64,000 bases of DNA from Pseudomonas cremoricolorata DSM 17059 = NBRC 16634 (GCF_000425745.1 NZ_AUEA01000010.1:62001-126000); one strand, 5' to 3'. Counted from the stretch's first letter, positions 7,071 through 15,752 are shown. The notes: generated by a model from the letters alone, not told the origin. A program made the numbers and translations.

Positions 7071-7970
7071 TCAATCCCGCCTTTCCGCACCCTGTCGGAG
7101 ATGCGTGAGCAGGCTCTGCATGGGGCCAGACAGCCCCTCCCAGTTACGCAGGCAAAGACACAATTCTCGCTTTGCCCAGGCATCGCTCAGTCCGAACACT
7201 CGCAGTGAATGTCGCCGTCTGTATCGCTGAGCGATCCTCCTGGGAACGATCGCAACGCCCACGCCGTGAGCGACCATCTCACACACGTTCTCGAAACTGC
7301 TCATCCTGATTCGAATGTCCAAGGGTCTTCCGGCATCGTGTGCATGCTGATCGATGTGATCCTGCAACGCGCTGCCTGGGTAGAGGCCGACAAAAGGCAG
7401 AGCCAGCAGGTCGGCGAACGCAACTTCTCGGGCAAAGCCGCTCGCGAGCGCTGGATCGGCGATGAGCACAAGATGATCCTGTGCAATCGCTATCAGTTGG
7501 ACGGCCTGCACCTGTACGGCGGTCGAAACCACCCCGGCCTCGACCAGCCCTGCAGCGACCGCGTGGATGATATCGGCGCTGGTGCGCTCCTTGATCTCCA
7601 TGCGCAGACGCGGGCGCTGCGCCAGCCAAGGCGCCAGGCGGCTGGGCAGAAAATCCGACAGGGCTGCGGTGTTGGCATACAGCTGCACCGTGCCGCGAGC
7701 GCCTTTGGCGTAATCGTCCAGCTCGTTCTTGAGCGCTTCCTGTTGCCGCACGATCAAGCGGGCGTGGTGGGCAAGGGCCTCGCCGGCTTCGGTGGTGGTC
7801 ACACCTCTGGAGCGGCGCTGCAGCAGCTCAACGCCCACCGCCTTCTCGATGCTGCGAAGGCGCTCGCTGGCCGACGCCAGGGCGAGATTGGCGCGCTCGG
7901 CTCCGGCTGTGATACTTCCAGCGTCGACGATGCACAGGAACAGCTGAAGGTCGGCTACATCCAGACGCAT
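7071..7970 (-). CDS. LysR-family transcriptional regulator (divergent from TauE/SafE permease)
   Basis: This 299-residue protein has the LysR N-terminal helix-turn-helix (DVADLQLFLCIVDAGSITAG ... LLQRRSRGVTTTEAG) and the effector-binding domain in the remainder, with VGVAIVPRRIAQRY near the C-terminus. The ATG at 7970 gives the usual LysR length. The gene diverges from the permease at 8089 across 118 bases, the standard LysR arrangement for regulating a neighbour, so it probably controls that exporter. The inducer is unknown. Confidence 0.9.
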   Translation of the reverse strand: MRLDVADLQLFLCIVDAGSITAGAERANLALASASERLRSIEKAVGVELLQRRSRGVTTTEAGEALAHHARLIVRQQEALKNELDDYAKGARGTVQLYANTAALSDFLPSRLAPWLAQRPRLRMEIKERTSADIIHAVAAGLVEAGVVSTAVQVQAVQLIAIAQDHLVLIADPALASGFAREVAFADLLALPFVGLYPGSALQDHIDQHAHDAGRPLDIRIRMSSFENVCEMVAHGVGVAIVPRRIAQRYRRRHSLRVFGLSDAWAKRELCLCLRNWEGLSGPMQSLLTHLRQGAERRD

Positions 7971-8088
7971 GGTTCACCTGGGGCTGCCTTCGGACTAGCC
8001 GAAGGCTTGGCTGAGATTTCCTGATTGTGCCGCAGGCGCGCACGGGCTTCAATTTGAGCCAACTCCACCTCAGATCAGGCGCTCTAGC

Positions 8089-8835
8089 ATGCATGATTCG
8101 GTTGTCTTCGCCCTTCTGCTGACCGGTACCTTTCTGGCGGCGGGGCTGGTCAAGGGGGTCACGGGCATGGGCCTGCCGACAGTGGCGATGGGCTTGCTTG
8201 GTGCAGTCATGTCGCCTGTGGCCGCAGCAGCGCTGCTGATCATTCCTTCGTTGGTGACCAATATCTGGCAGCTGTTCAGCGGGCCATCGCTGGCGCGTCT
8301 GCTGCGGCGGCTGTGGCCGATGATGCTGTGCATCATCATCGGCACGACGGCTGGCGCTGCGCTGCTGGTGGCGGTCAATCCGCTATGGTCAGGGTTCGCG
8401 CTGGGCCTGGCCTTGCTGGTGTATGCCGTGTACGCACTGATCGCGCCGACCCTCGCCGTTCCGATCACGGCCGAGCGGTGGCTGTCGCCGTTGATCGGTG
8501 CGCTCACCGGCATCGTCACAGGCGCAACCGGGGTGTTCGTCATGCCGGCTGTGCCGTATCTGGGGTCGTTGCACATGAGTCGCGAAGAACTGGTTCAGGC
8601 GCTGGGGCTGTCGTTCACCGTTTCGACGCTGGCGCTGGCCCTTGGACTGTTCTTCAACGGTGCGTTTCAGATCTCGCAGGTGGGTGTGTCGACGCTGGCC
8701 GTGGTGCCTGCACTGCTGGGGATGTGGCTGGGTCAGCGGATAAGAGTGCGCATCAGTGCAGCGCGCTTTCGCCAGTGTTTCCTGCTTTTTTTGATCGTGC
8801 TCGGCCTGGAGCTGGCCTGTCGTCCGTTCATCTGA
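8089..8835 (+). CDS. TauE/SafE-family sulfite/organoacid permease
   Basis: This 248-residue inner-membrane protein has about eight hydrophobic helices and the duplicated TauE/SafE pattern: AAGLVKGVTGMGLPTVAMGL near the N-terminus and GALTGIVTGATGVFVMPAVP in the second half. Family members export sulfite, sulfoacetate or related organoacids. The size matches the family. A bidirectional terminator follows. The divergent LysR gene is the likely regulator; the substrate is not deducible. Confidence 0.85.
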   Translation: MHDSVVFALLLTGTFLAAGLVKGVTGMGLPTVAMGLLGAVMSPVAAAALLIIPSLVTNIWQLFSGPSLARLLRRLWPMMLCIIIGTTAGAALLVAVNPLWSGFALGLALLVYAVYALIAPTLAVPITAERWLSPLIGALTGIVTGATGVFVMPAVPYLGSLHMSREELVQALGLSFTVSTLALALGLFFNGAFQISQVGVSTLAVVPALLGMWLGQRIRVRISAARFRQCFLLFLIVLGLELACRPFI

Positions 8836-8863
8836 GCGGTGTCGCCTACCGTGTACGCTGCGC

Positions 8864-8900
8864 AAAAAAAAACCGTGACCTCAGGCCACGGTTTTTTTTC
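8864..8900. terminator. Bidirectional rho-independent terminator between permease and asparaginase genes
   Basis: ACCGTG (8872-8877) and CACGGT (8887-8892), with inner CCT/AGG pairing, make a stem flanked by a run of A on one side and T on the other. It can terminate both the plus-strand permease and the minus-strand asparaginase transcripts, which converge here. Confidence 0.85.
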
Positions 8901-8916
8901 GGCAGCGGTCAGCGAC

Positions 8917-9906
8917 TCAGGCCCGCTCACCACACAGATCGAGCATGAACCAGTGCTCGGCGGCCTGCTGGTCGAGCCCGGCGCCGAGCAGGGCGAACAG
9001 TTTGCCCAGGGCCGCTTCGCGGGTCATGCCGCCGCCGCTGAGCAGGCCGGTGTCGCGCAGGCGGCTGCCGGCGGCGTAGGTGTCGAACAGCACGGCACCT
9101 TCCGGGCATTGGCTGATGGCGACGATCACCACGCCGGCCTGGCGGGCGTCGTGCAGTACGTCGAGCAGTGCCTGATCGTCGGACGGGCCGGTACCGCTGC
9201 CGTAGCATTCCAGCACAAGACCCTGTACGCCGCTGTCGATCAGGCCGCGGACCTGTTCGGCCTGCAGGCCCGGGAACACTGGCAGCACGGCCAGGTTCAC
9301 CGGCTGGCGCGGGTGGCGGTAGTCGAGGTTGGCGGGTACGGCGGTAGCCTTTTCGCTTTCACGGTGACGGGGCAGCGCTGCGAACGCATCGAACGCTTCG
9401 CTGCGCAGTTTCGACACCCGGCAGCCGTGCAGCCGTTTGCCGTGGAAGAACACCTGCACGCCGTCTTCCAGGCCCTGTTCGAACGCGCTGAGGGCGCCGC
9501 ACAGATTGTCCCAGGCATCGCTGTCTGGCGCGCCGGCTGGCAGCATGGAGCCGGTCAGCAGCACCGGCACCGGCAAGCCGAGCAGCAGGAAGGACAGTGC
9601 GGCCGCACTGTGCGCCAGGGTGTCGGTGCCATGCAGCACCAGCACGCCGTCATGGCCGTGCTGGTCGACCGCCTCGACGATGGCATCGCGCATCGCCAGC
9701 CAGTTGCCCGGCTGCATGTTGGCGCTGTCGAGCAGCGGGTTCAGTTCACGCAAGGTCCAGTCGATCTGCGGGGCATCGCTGCGCTGCAGCAGATGTTCGC
9801 GCATGCGGGCGTCGAAGCCGCCAGCCGGCGCCAGACCGCTTGGGGTTTCGAGCATGCCGATGGTGCCGCCGGTATACAAAACCAGAAGATTCTTGACTGC
9901 GCGCAT
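8917..9906 (-). CDS. ansA: Type I (cytoplasmic) L-asparaginase
   Basis: This 329-residue asparaginase hydrolyses L-asparagine to aspartate and ammonia. Both threonine-containing family signatures are visible: NLLVLYTGGTIGM at the N-terminus and LVLHGTDTLAHSA at about residue 85. There is no signal peptide, which fits the type I cytoplasmic enzyme. The start is MRAVKNLL at 9906; a longer open frame upstream overlaps the AGCS transporter gene and looks non-coding. An amino-acid symporter lies immediately upstream on the same strand, so uptake and hydrolysis may be coupled. Confidence 0.88.
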   Translation of the reverse strand: MRAVKNLLVLYTGGTIGMLETPSGLAPAGGFDARMREHLLQRSDAPQIDWTLRELNPLLDSANMQPGNWLAMRDAIVEAVDQHGHDGVLVLHGTDTLAHSAAALSFLLLGLPVPVLLTGSMLPAGAPDSDAWDNLCGALSAFEQGLEDGVQVFFHGKRLHGCRVSKLRSEAFDAFAALPRHRESEKATAVPANLDYRHPRQPVNLAVLPVFPGLQAEQVRGLIDSGVQGLVLECYGSGTGPSDDQALLDVLHDARQAGVVIVAISQCPEGAVLFDTYAAGSRLRDTGLLSGGGMTREAALGKLFALLGAGLDQQAAEHWFMLDLCGERA

Positions 9907-9976
9907 GGAGCATTCCGTAGCGATGGGCGAAGGAGGGCAGCCGCCCGCGAACGGGGCGGCTGACGAGGGGAGGGTA

Positions 9977-11419
9977 TCAGCGTTGCGTCTGAGGGTGGAC
10001 GACGCTGTGGTCGGCAGCGGTTTCGTGCTGCGGATTGGCCGGCCAGGCGGCGCGATCCAGGTCGAGGTCGGCGAACTTGCTGGAGTCGAACACCGGCTGC
10101 TTGATGCCGGCACGGCGCTGGGCGTCGTAGTCGCGCATTACCCGCAGGCCGACCTTGAACAGCAGGGTCAGGGCGATCAGGTTGACGAAGGCCAGGCAGG
10201 TCATGGTGATGTCGGCGAAGGCGAACACGGTCGACAGGTCTTGCATCGAGCCCCACACCACCAGTGCCAGCACCAGTGCGCGGAAGCCCATCAGCACCGC
10301 GCGGTTGCGGGTCAGGAACTGCAGGCTGTTTTCGCCCAGGTAGTAGTTGTAGAGGATGCAGGTGAAGACGAACAGCGACAGCGCCACGCTGACGAAGATA
10401 CGGCCCCAGTCACCCACCACAGCGGCCAGCGAGTTCTGCGTCAGCACGATGCCATCGCCTTCGAAGCCAGGGGTGTAGAAGCCCGACAGCAGGATCAGCA
10501 GCGCGGTGCAGGTGCAGATCACGAAGGTATCGAGGAACACGCTGAAAGCCTGCACCACGCCTTGCGCACCCGGGTGCTTGACGGCTGCCACCGCTGCGAC
10601 GTTGGGCGCACTGCCAAGGCCGGCTTCGTTGGCGAACACACCGCGCTTCACGCCCATGACGATGGCGCTGCCGAGCAGGCCGCCGAATGCCGGGTCAAGG
10701 CCGAAGGCGCTCTTGAAGATGGTTTCCAGCATCGCCGGCACGTGTTCGATCTGGGTGCCGATGACGTACAGGGTCACGCCGATGTAGGCCAGGGTCTTGA
10801 CCGGTACCAGCAGGTCGGACACCGCAGCGATACGCTTGATGCCACCGATGAAGGTGATCGCCAGCAGTACTGCGAGTACCAGGCCGGTGTGGCTCGGCGA
10901 GAAGTTGAAGGCGTTCTGCAGCGAGTGGGTCACGGTGTACGACTGCAGGCCGATGAAGGCGAAGCCATAGGTGACCAGCAGCAGGATCGAGAAGACGATG
11001 GCCATGCTGCGGCGCTTGAGGCCGTGCAGGATGTAGTACGCCGGACCGCCGCGATACAGGCCGTCGCCGTCGGCGCGCTTGTACACCTGGGCCAGGGTAC
11101 ATTCGAAGAAGCTGCTGGACATGCCCACCAGCGCGGTGACCCACATCCAGAACACCGCACCTGGACCGCCCAGGGTCACGGCGATACCGACACCTGCGAT
11201 GTTACCGGCGCCGACCCGGCCAGCGAGGCTGAGCATGAGCGCCTGGAACGAGCTGAGCTGGCCTGCCTGGCCGCGAAGGGATTCCTTGAATACCCCGAAC
11301 ATGTGGCCGAAGTGGCGAAACTGCACGAACCGCGAGCGGATCGTGAAGTAGCCGCCGAGACCGACGATGAGCACGATGAGGAGTTTCCCCGAGAGGAAAT
11401 CGTTGAGTGCGTCGAGCAT
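9977..11419 (-). CDS. Sodium:alanine symporter family (AGCS) amino-acid carrier
   Basis: This 480-residue carrier has the AGCS features: about ten to eleven hydrophobic helices, SLAGRVGAGNIAGVGIAVTL with GGPGAVFWMWV early, and the internal KRGVFANEAGLGSAPNVAAV motif. Members import alanine, glycine or related amino acids with sodium. It is 70 bases upstream of the asparaginase gene on the same strand, so asparagine or aspartate is a possible substrate, though this is inference. The divergent HTH regulator at 11594 shares its upstream region. Confidence 0.9.
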   Translation of the reverse strand: MLDALNDFLSGKLLIVLIVGLGGYFTIRSRFVQFRHFGHMFGVFKESLRGQAGQLSSFQALMLSLAGRVGAGNIAGVGIAVTLGGPGAVFWMWVTALVGMSSSFFECTLAQVYKRADGDGLYRGGPAYYILHGLKRRSMAIVFSILLLVTYGFAFIGLQSYTVTHSLQNAFNFSPSHTGLVLAVLLAITFIGGIKRIAAVSDLLVPVKTLAYIGVTLYVIGTQIEHVPAMLETIFKSAFGLDPAFGGLLGSAIVMGVKRGVFANEAGLGSAPNVAAVAAVKHPGAQGVVQAFSVFLDTFVICTCTALLILLSGFYTPGFEGDGIVLTQNSLAAVVGDWGRIFVSVALSLFVFTCILYNYYLGENSLQFLTRNRAVLMGFRALVLALVVWGSMQDLSTVFAFADITMTCLAFVNLIALTLLFKVGLRVMRDYDAQRRAGIKQPVFDSSKFADLDLDRAAWPANPQHETAADHSVVHPQTQR

Positions 11420-11539
11420 GGAAAGAACCTCGATTCTTATTTTTCGCGTTGGATGACCCGCGCGGCAGGGCGCGGCGCAATTCGATGGGGCGCATGGTTG
11501 GCTATGACACGAAGGGTTACAATTTCGCGGCTTGGTCTC

Positions 11540-11580
11540 ACTTGATGCGACTTGATGCTAGAATTGCGCCCTTAGCATCA
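11540..11580. promoter_or_regulatory. Candidate operator: direct and inverted repeats between AGCS gene and HTH regulator
   Basis: ACTTGATGC occurs twice in tandem (11540-11548 and 11550-11558, one helical turn apart). TGATGCTA (11553-11560) is mirrored by TAGCATCA (11573-11580). The site lies directly before the start of the HTH gene and upstream of the divergent transporter, so autoregulation is plausible. The repeats are seen; binding is inferred. Confidence 0.5.
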
Positions 11581-11593
11581 GTTGGACGGACAC

Positions 11594-12412
11594 ATGAGCG
11601 AGCACTTCGCCCTCAATCTCAAGCTGGCCTGCAGCCACTACCGCTCTATCTCCGAGGTTTGCCGGCAGTTGGCGATCAATCGCGCGCAATTCAACAAATA
11701 CCTCAGCGGGCAAAGCCGTCCGACGAACTACAACCTCAAACGCATCGGCGATTTCTTCGGCGTCGAGGACTACGAACTGGGCCTGCCGCCCGAGCAGTTC
11801 GCGCGGCTGATCGGCGCGCGACACACCTCGACGCTGGCCCAGCAGCAGGGCGACCCCATCGCCGAGCTATTCCAGCCATTGCATGAACACGGTGGCAACC
11901 TGTCGCGCTACTGCGGTTATTACTTCGAGTATTCCAACTGCATATCGGTGCCGGGAATGGTGCTGCTGTCGCTGGTGCATCTGCGCGAGGAATCCGGGCG
12001 TTTCCTGTTCGAACGCCAGGAGCGTCAGGAACGCACCAGCAGCACCGACGTGCAGGCCGAAGACTGGGTGCGCTGCCGTTATCTGGGCGCGGCCTTTCAA
12101 TTGCAGGATCGACTGTTCCTGATCGACTACGAATCGCTGACGCTCAACGAAATGAGCCAGACCATCCTGATTCCCAGCTTCAAGAGCCGCATTACTCGAC
12201 TCAACGGTCTGAAGACCGGCGTATCGAGTGGCGACCGGCGCAACCCGGCCTGTACCCGGGTGGTGTGGGAGTTCCTGGGCGCAGACATCAATCGGATCAA
12301 CGCCTATCGCCAGGTCAGGTTGTACCGGCCTGACGACCCGCGCATCGATGATGATGTGCGTGAACGCCTCAGCGTCGGGCCGATCAGCCACGGCTTGTTC
12401 GAAATCGAATAG
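11594..12412 (+). CDS. Cro/C1-type HTH transcriptional regulator
   Basis: This protein of about 272 residues has an N-terminal helix-turn-helix (about residues 10-60, SISEVCRQLAINRAQFNKYL ... IGDFFGVEDYEL). The C-terminal domain of about 190 residues is not one I recognise. It contains short motifs such as YFEYSNC and YRQVRLYRPDDPR and may sense a ligand. I use the ATG at 11594 (MSEHFALNLK) rather than the TTG at 11582. Repeats in front of the gene suggest autoregulation. The divergent amino-acid symporter is a possible target. Confidence 0.75.
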   Translation: MSEHFALNLKLACSHYRSISEVCRQLAINRAQFNKYLSGQSRPTNYNLKRIGDFFGVEDYELGLPPEQFARLIGARHTSTLAQQQGDPIAELFQPLHEHGGNLSRYCGYYFEYSNCISVPGMVLLSLVHLREESGRFLFERQERQERTSSTDVQAEDWVRCRYLGAAFQLQDRLFLIDYESLTLNEMSQTILIPSFKSRITRLNGLKTGVSSGDRRNPACTRVVWEFLGADINRINAYRQVRLYRPDDPRIDDDVRERLSVGPISHGLFEIE

Positions 12413-12508
12413 CCGCGTGGGCCGCGCCGTTGCCGGGGTTGCGCTGGCAGGAAGGGAAACCCCACAATGTTCGCTTTCCTTATCAACCTGTTCGGATCTG
12501 CTGACTCT

Positions 12509-13393
12509 ATGCGTATGCGCCTGATGCTGTTGGGTGGTGGCAATGCCCTCGGGCAAGCGCTGATTCGTCTCGGGGCCGAGGAAAACATCGGATTTCTCGC
12601 ACCGCGGCCACCCGAAGACGGCTGGGATGCCGCAAGCCTGACCCAGTTGCTCGACGACAACCGTCCCGATGCACTGATCAACCTCGCCTATTACTTCGAC
12701 TGGTTCCAGGCCGAGTCGGTCAGCGACCAGCGCCTGGCACAACAAGAGCGTGCGGTGGAGCGGCTGGCCGAGTTGTGTCAGCACCACCAGATCACCCTGG
12801 TGCAACCGTCCAGCTATCGCGTGTTCGATGGCTCACGGGCCACCGCCTACAGCGAAAAGGACGAGCCGGTACCGCTCGGCCAGCGCGGTCAGGCCTTGTG
12901 GCGGATCGAACAGAGCGTGCGCGCGGCCTGCCCGCAGCACATTCTGCTGCGTTTCGGCTGGGTGCTGGACGAGAGCATCGACGGCTTGCTGGGACGCTTC
13001 CTGACCCGCGCCGAGCTGCCCCAGGAACTGTTGCTGGCCGATGACCGACGGGGCAACCCAACACCGGTCGATGATGCCGCGCGGGTGATCATCTCTGTGC
13101 TCAAACAGCTCGATTGCGCCGCACCGCTGTGGGGTACCTATCATTACGCCGGCAACGAGGCGACCACTCCGGTGGTGCTCGGCCAGGCGATTCTCGCCGA
13201 GGCTGCGCAGCGCCGCACCCTGGCCATTCAGGTACCCGGCGCGCAAGCGCACGCTGCCAGCCTCGATGCCAGCGAAGAACCGCAGAACGCGGTGCTGGCG
13301 TGCAAGAAGATTCTGCATACCTTCGGCATCAAGCCGCGTGCCTGGCGCGCTGGACTGCCCCCTTTACTAGAGCGCTTCTACCGAAATGTCTGA
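12509..13393 (+). CDS. RmlD-like NAD(P)-binding sugar-nucleotide protein, probable loss of SDR catalytic pair
   Basis: This protein of about 294 residues resembles dTDP-4-dehydrorhamnose reductase. It has a Rossmann motif MLLGGGNALGQAL at the start, ALINLAYYFDW, and SSYRVFDG with an acidic stretch after it. Where the family has YGxxK the sequence reads RGQAL, so both the catalytic Tyr and Lys seem to be missing and reductase activity is doubtful. The start is MRMRLML at 12509 (12515 also possible). It overlaps the epimerase gene by 8 bases, so the two proteins are probably made and used together. Confidence 0.7.
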   Translation: MRMRLMLLGGGNALGQALIRLGAEENIGFLAPRPPEDGWDAASLTQLLDDNRPDALINLAYYFDWFQAESVSDQRLAQQERAVERLAELCQHHQITLVQPSSYRVFDGSRATAYSEKDEPVPLGQRGQALWRIEQSVRAACPQHILLRFGWVLDESIDGLLGRFLTRAELPQELLLADDRRGNPTPVDDAARVIISVLKQLDCAAPLWGTYHYAGNEATTPVVLGQAILAEAAQRRTLAIQVPGAQAHAASLDASEEPQNAVLACKKILHTFGIKPRAWRAGLPPLLERFYRNV

Positions 13394-14318
13394 TGCACCC
13401 GTTCTCATCACCGGCGGCGCCGGCTTCATCGGCTCGCACCTGTGCGACGCGCTGCTGGCGAGCGGTCAGCGAGTGCGGGTACTGGACGATCTGTCCACCG
13501 GCAAGCGCAGCAACCTGCAGATCGATCACCCGCACCTCGAGCTGATTCAGGGCGATGTCGCCGACAGCGCGCTGGTGTTGCGTGCTGTGCAAGGTTGTCG
13601 CGCCGTGGTGCACCTGGCCGCGGTGGCGTCGGTGCAGGCGTCGGTGGAAGACCCGGTCAAGACCCACCAGAGCAATTTCATCGGCACCCTGAACGTCTGC
13701 GAAGCCATGCGCGTGCACGGCGTAGGCCGTGTACTGTTCGCCTCCAGTGCGGCGGTGTATGGCAACAACGGTGAAGGCCAGGCCATCGCTGAAGACACGC
13801 CCAAGGCGCCGTTGACGCCCTATGCGGTGGATAAACTCGCCAGCGAGCAGTACCTGGATTTCTACCGCCGCCAGCATGGTTTGCAGCCGGTGGTGTTTCG
13901 TTTCTTCAATATCTTCGGCCCGCGCCAGGACCCATCTTCGCCGTACTCCGGGGTCATCAGCATTTTCTGCCAACGGGCGCTGCAGCAATTGCCGATCACG
14001 GTATTCGGCGATGGTGAGCAGACCCGCGATTTCCTCTACATTACCGACCTGGTGCAGATCATGCTCCAGGCCCTGGCCCAGCCTGAGGTCGAAGAGGGCG
14101 CGGTGAACATCGGCCTGAACCAGGCCACTTCGCTGAATCAGCTGCTGACCGCGCTGGGTCAGGCGCTGGGCAATCTGCCTGCGATCAGCCATGGCTCGGC
14201 GCGCTCCGGCGACATTCGTCACTCACGGGCTGACAACAGCCGCCTCCTGGCGCGCTTCACCCTGGCCGAGCCGACCGCCCTGGTCGATGGCCTGCGCGAG
14301 CTGCTCGAGCAGGCCTGA
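13386..14318 (+). CDS. NAD-dependent epimerase/dehydratase (UDP-glucose 4-epimerase-like)
   Basis: This 310-residue extended short-chain dehydrogenase has a clear GGAGFIGSH nucleotide-binding motif at residue 10, the SSAAVYG serine region, and the catalytic YAVDK (about residue 150). RFFNIFGPRQ and a typical C-terminal sugar-nucleotide part (FGDGEQTRDFLYITD) follow. Family members interconvert UDP-sugars for surface polysaccharides. It is translationally coupled to the RmlD-like gene upstream. The exact substrate is not known, so I do not assign galE. A strong terminator follows. Confidence 0.85.
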   Translation: MSDAPVLITGGAGFIGSHLCDALLASGQRVRVLDDLSTGKRSNLQIDHPHLELIQGDVADSALVLRAVQGCRAVVHLAAVASVQASVEDPVKTHQSNFIGTLNVCEAMRVHGVGRVLFASSAAVYGNNGEGQAIAEDTPKAPLTPYAVDKLASEQYLDFYRRQHGLQPVVFRFFNIFGPRQDPSSPYSGVISIFCQRALQQLPITVFGDGEQTRDFLYITDLVQIMLQALAQPEVEEGAVNIGLNQATSLNQLLTALGQALGNLPAISHGSARSGDIRHSRADNSRLLARFTLAEPTALVDGLRELLEQA

Positions 14319-14338
14319 TCGTTTCAGACCCCTATGAA

Positions 14339-14374
14339 AACGCCCCACCTCCGCTGTCGCGGGGGTGGGGCGTT
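14339..14374. terminator. Rho-independent-like terminator between epimerase and oprG
   Basis: AACGCCCCACC and GGTGGGGCGTT form an 11-bp perfect stem between two convergent genes. The trailing T tract is weak on both strands, but position and stem strength support termination of both. Confidence 0.7.
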
Positions 14375-14392
14375 GCTCTGACTGGGGTCAGA

Positions 14393-15076
14393 TCAGAACT
14401 TGTAGCCGATACCGACCATGTACACCCATGGGTCGACTTCGACGTTGACCTTGGTCTTGCCAACGCCCAGGGCGCTCGGGCCGTCGATGGTGGCCTTGGT
14501 GTTGATGTCGACGTACCAGACCGCGGCGTTGACCAGCAGGTTGTCGGTGAGCATGTAGTCCATGCCCAGCTGGCCGGCCAGGCCTACCGAGTCTTGCAGC
14601 TTCATGTTGCTGAAGCCTTGCTGCTTGCGCGAGCTGCTCAGTTCTTCATCGAAGAACAGTGTGTAGTTGACGCCGATACCCGCGTAGGGCTGGAACTTCG
14701 AGGAGGCGTCCATCGGGTAGTACTGCAGCGACAGGGTCGGTGGCAGTTGCTTGATGTCGGCCAGCTTGCCGTCAAGGCCTGCGCCCAGGCCCTTGACCCC
14801 GACGGTGTGCTTGAACGGGGTGGCGGCCAGCAGTTCGATACCGACGTGCTCGGTGAGCATGTAGGCGAAGGCCAGGCCCAGTTGGGTGTCGCTGTTGAGG
14901 GTGGCTTTAGTGCCCGAAACCCGCGCGCCGTCGAGCTTGATTTCGCCGCTGTCTTCGTTGGGCGCGGTGGTGATGGCGCCGGAACGCAGGATGAAATCGC
15001 CAGCCTGATAAGCGTGGGCAGCCGGCGCTGCCAGGGCCAGGGCGATCAGCGAGGCACCGAGCAAGGACTTGTTCAT
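14393..15076 (-). CDS. oprG: OmpW-family outer-membrane protein OprG
   Basis: This 227-residue protein has a signal peptide (cleavage after AAPAAHA) and ends in the beta-barrel aromatic residue (VGIGYKF). The core shows OmpW motifs such as AYMLTEHVGIELLAATPFKH and QYYPMDASSKFQPYAGIGVN. OmpW/OprG proteins form small eight-stranded channels for hydrophobic or small amino-acid substrates. A site like an ANR box lies 66 bases upstream; oprG of P. aeruginosa is known to respond to low oxygen and iron. The neighbourhood (epimerase on one side, zinc operon on the other) matches my recollection of that genome. Confidence 0.9.
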   Translation of the reverse strand: MNKSLLGASLIALALAAPAAHAYQAGDFILRSGAITTAPNEDSGEIKLDGARVSGTKATLNSDTQLGLAFAYMLTEHVGIELLAATPFKHTVGVKGLGAGLDGKLADIKQLPPTLSLQYYPMDASSKFQPYAGIGVNYTLFFDEELSSSRKQQGFSNMKLQDSVGLAGQLGMDYMLTDNLLVNAAVWYVDINTKATIDGPSALGVGKTKVNVEVDPWVYMVGIGYKF

Positions 15077-15141
15077 GGAAGCTCCGAAAGGACGTTATGA
15101 AGTGAATGGCGCAATGGTACGGAGCGGCCTTTGCGCAAGAT

Positions 15142-15155
15142 TTGACACAGCTCAA
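15142..15155 (-). promoter_or_regulatory. Candidate ANR (FNR-type) box upstream of oprG
   Basis: TTGACACAGCTCAA matches 8 of the 10 defined positions of TTGAT-N4-ATCAA and lies about 66 bases before the oprG start. ANR control of oprG is reported in P. aeruginosa. The match is seen; use of the site here is inferred. Confidence 0.45.
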
Positions 15156-15183
15156 CAAAGCGTCGGGGTCAGGGAACTCTTGC

Positions 15184-15741
15184 TCACTTCAATTCGTAGG
15201 CGTAGATCTTCTCGGCTTCCATCTGATAGCCCGACTCGGCCAGCTCGCTGCTCGAATGCGCGACCTTGAGCGTGCCCTCGATCCAGTACGGCTGATAGAG
15301 GTCTTCCACGCGCACGCCCATCTCGCTGACTATGTGCACGATCTGGTTGGCCGGGGGCGGTGGCACATGGATGCAGGCGCCGTAGTACGGCACCAGCAGA
15401 AACTCGGTGGTGCGGCCTTCCTCGCTGACTTCCAGCGGCACGATATAACCGGGCAGCTTGATCATCTGGCCGTCCAGCGCCTGCACCACCGGGGCGTTGG
15501 GCGCCGGTTGCAGCGCCGCTGGCGCCGACTCGGCCGACAGCGCATCGCTCAGTTGCGAGAGGTCGTGCAGCGGGGCCATCTGCGGCTCGATGATCGGCGC
15601 GCCCTCGGGGATCAGCGCCGGCCAATCGAGCTCCCGCGGCTCGCCCGCCCAGGCGGGTGCGATCAGCGCAAGCATCAGCAGCAGAATCAGTGTCAGCGCG
15701 CCCGGTCCCAGGCGTTTTGCCGGTGGCATGCGGCGGTTCAT
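15184..15741 (-). CDS. DUF3299 exported protein of the putative zinc operon
   Basis: This protein of about 185 residues starts at ATG 15741 with a basic N-terminus and one hydrophobic segment (LTLILLLMLALIAPAWA), a signal peptide. The C-terminal half carries the DUF3299 block (LPGYIVPLE ... FLLVPYYGACIHVPPPPANQ). It is the last gene of a four-gene minus-strand operon with a FtsX-like permease, an ATPase and a histidine-rich DUF2796 protein. The same set in P. aeruginosa is induced by zinc starvation. Its own biochemical role is unknown; periplasmic metal handling is a reasonable guess. Confidence 0.8.
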   Translation of the reverse strand: MNRRMPPAKRLGPGALTLILLLMLALIAPAWAGEPRELDWPALIPEGAPIIEPQMAPLHDLSQLSDALSAESAPAALQPAPNAPVVQALDGQMIKLPGYIVPLEVSEEGRTTEFLLVPYYGACIHVPPPPANQIVHIVSEMGVRVEDLYQPYWIEGTLKVAHSSSELAESGYQMEAEKIYAYELK

Positions 15742-15752
15742 CGCGGGCGGCC

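Noticed and set aside
9437-11545. Very long plus-strand open frame opposite asparaginase and the symporter
   Set aside because: Antisense frame in GC-rich DNA; low-complexity His/Gln-rich translation, with well-supported genes on the other strand.
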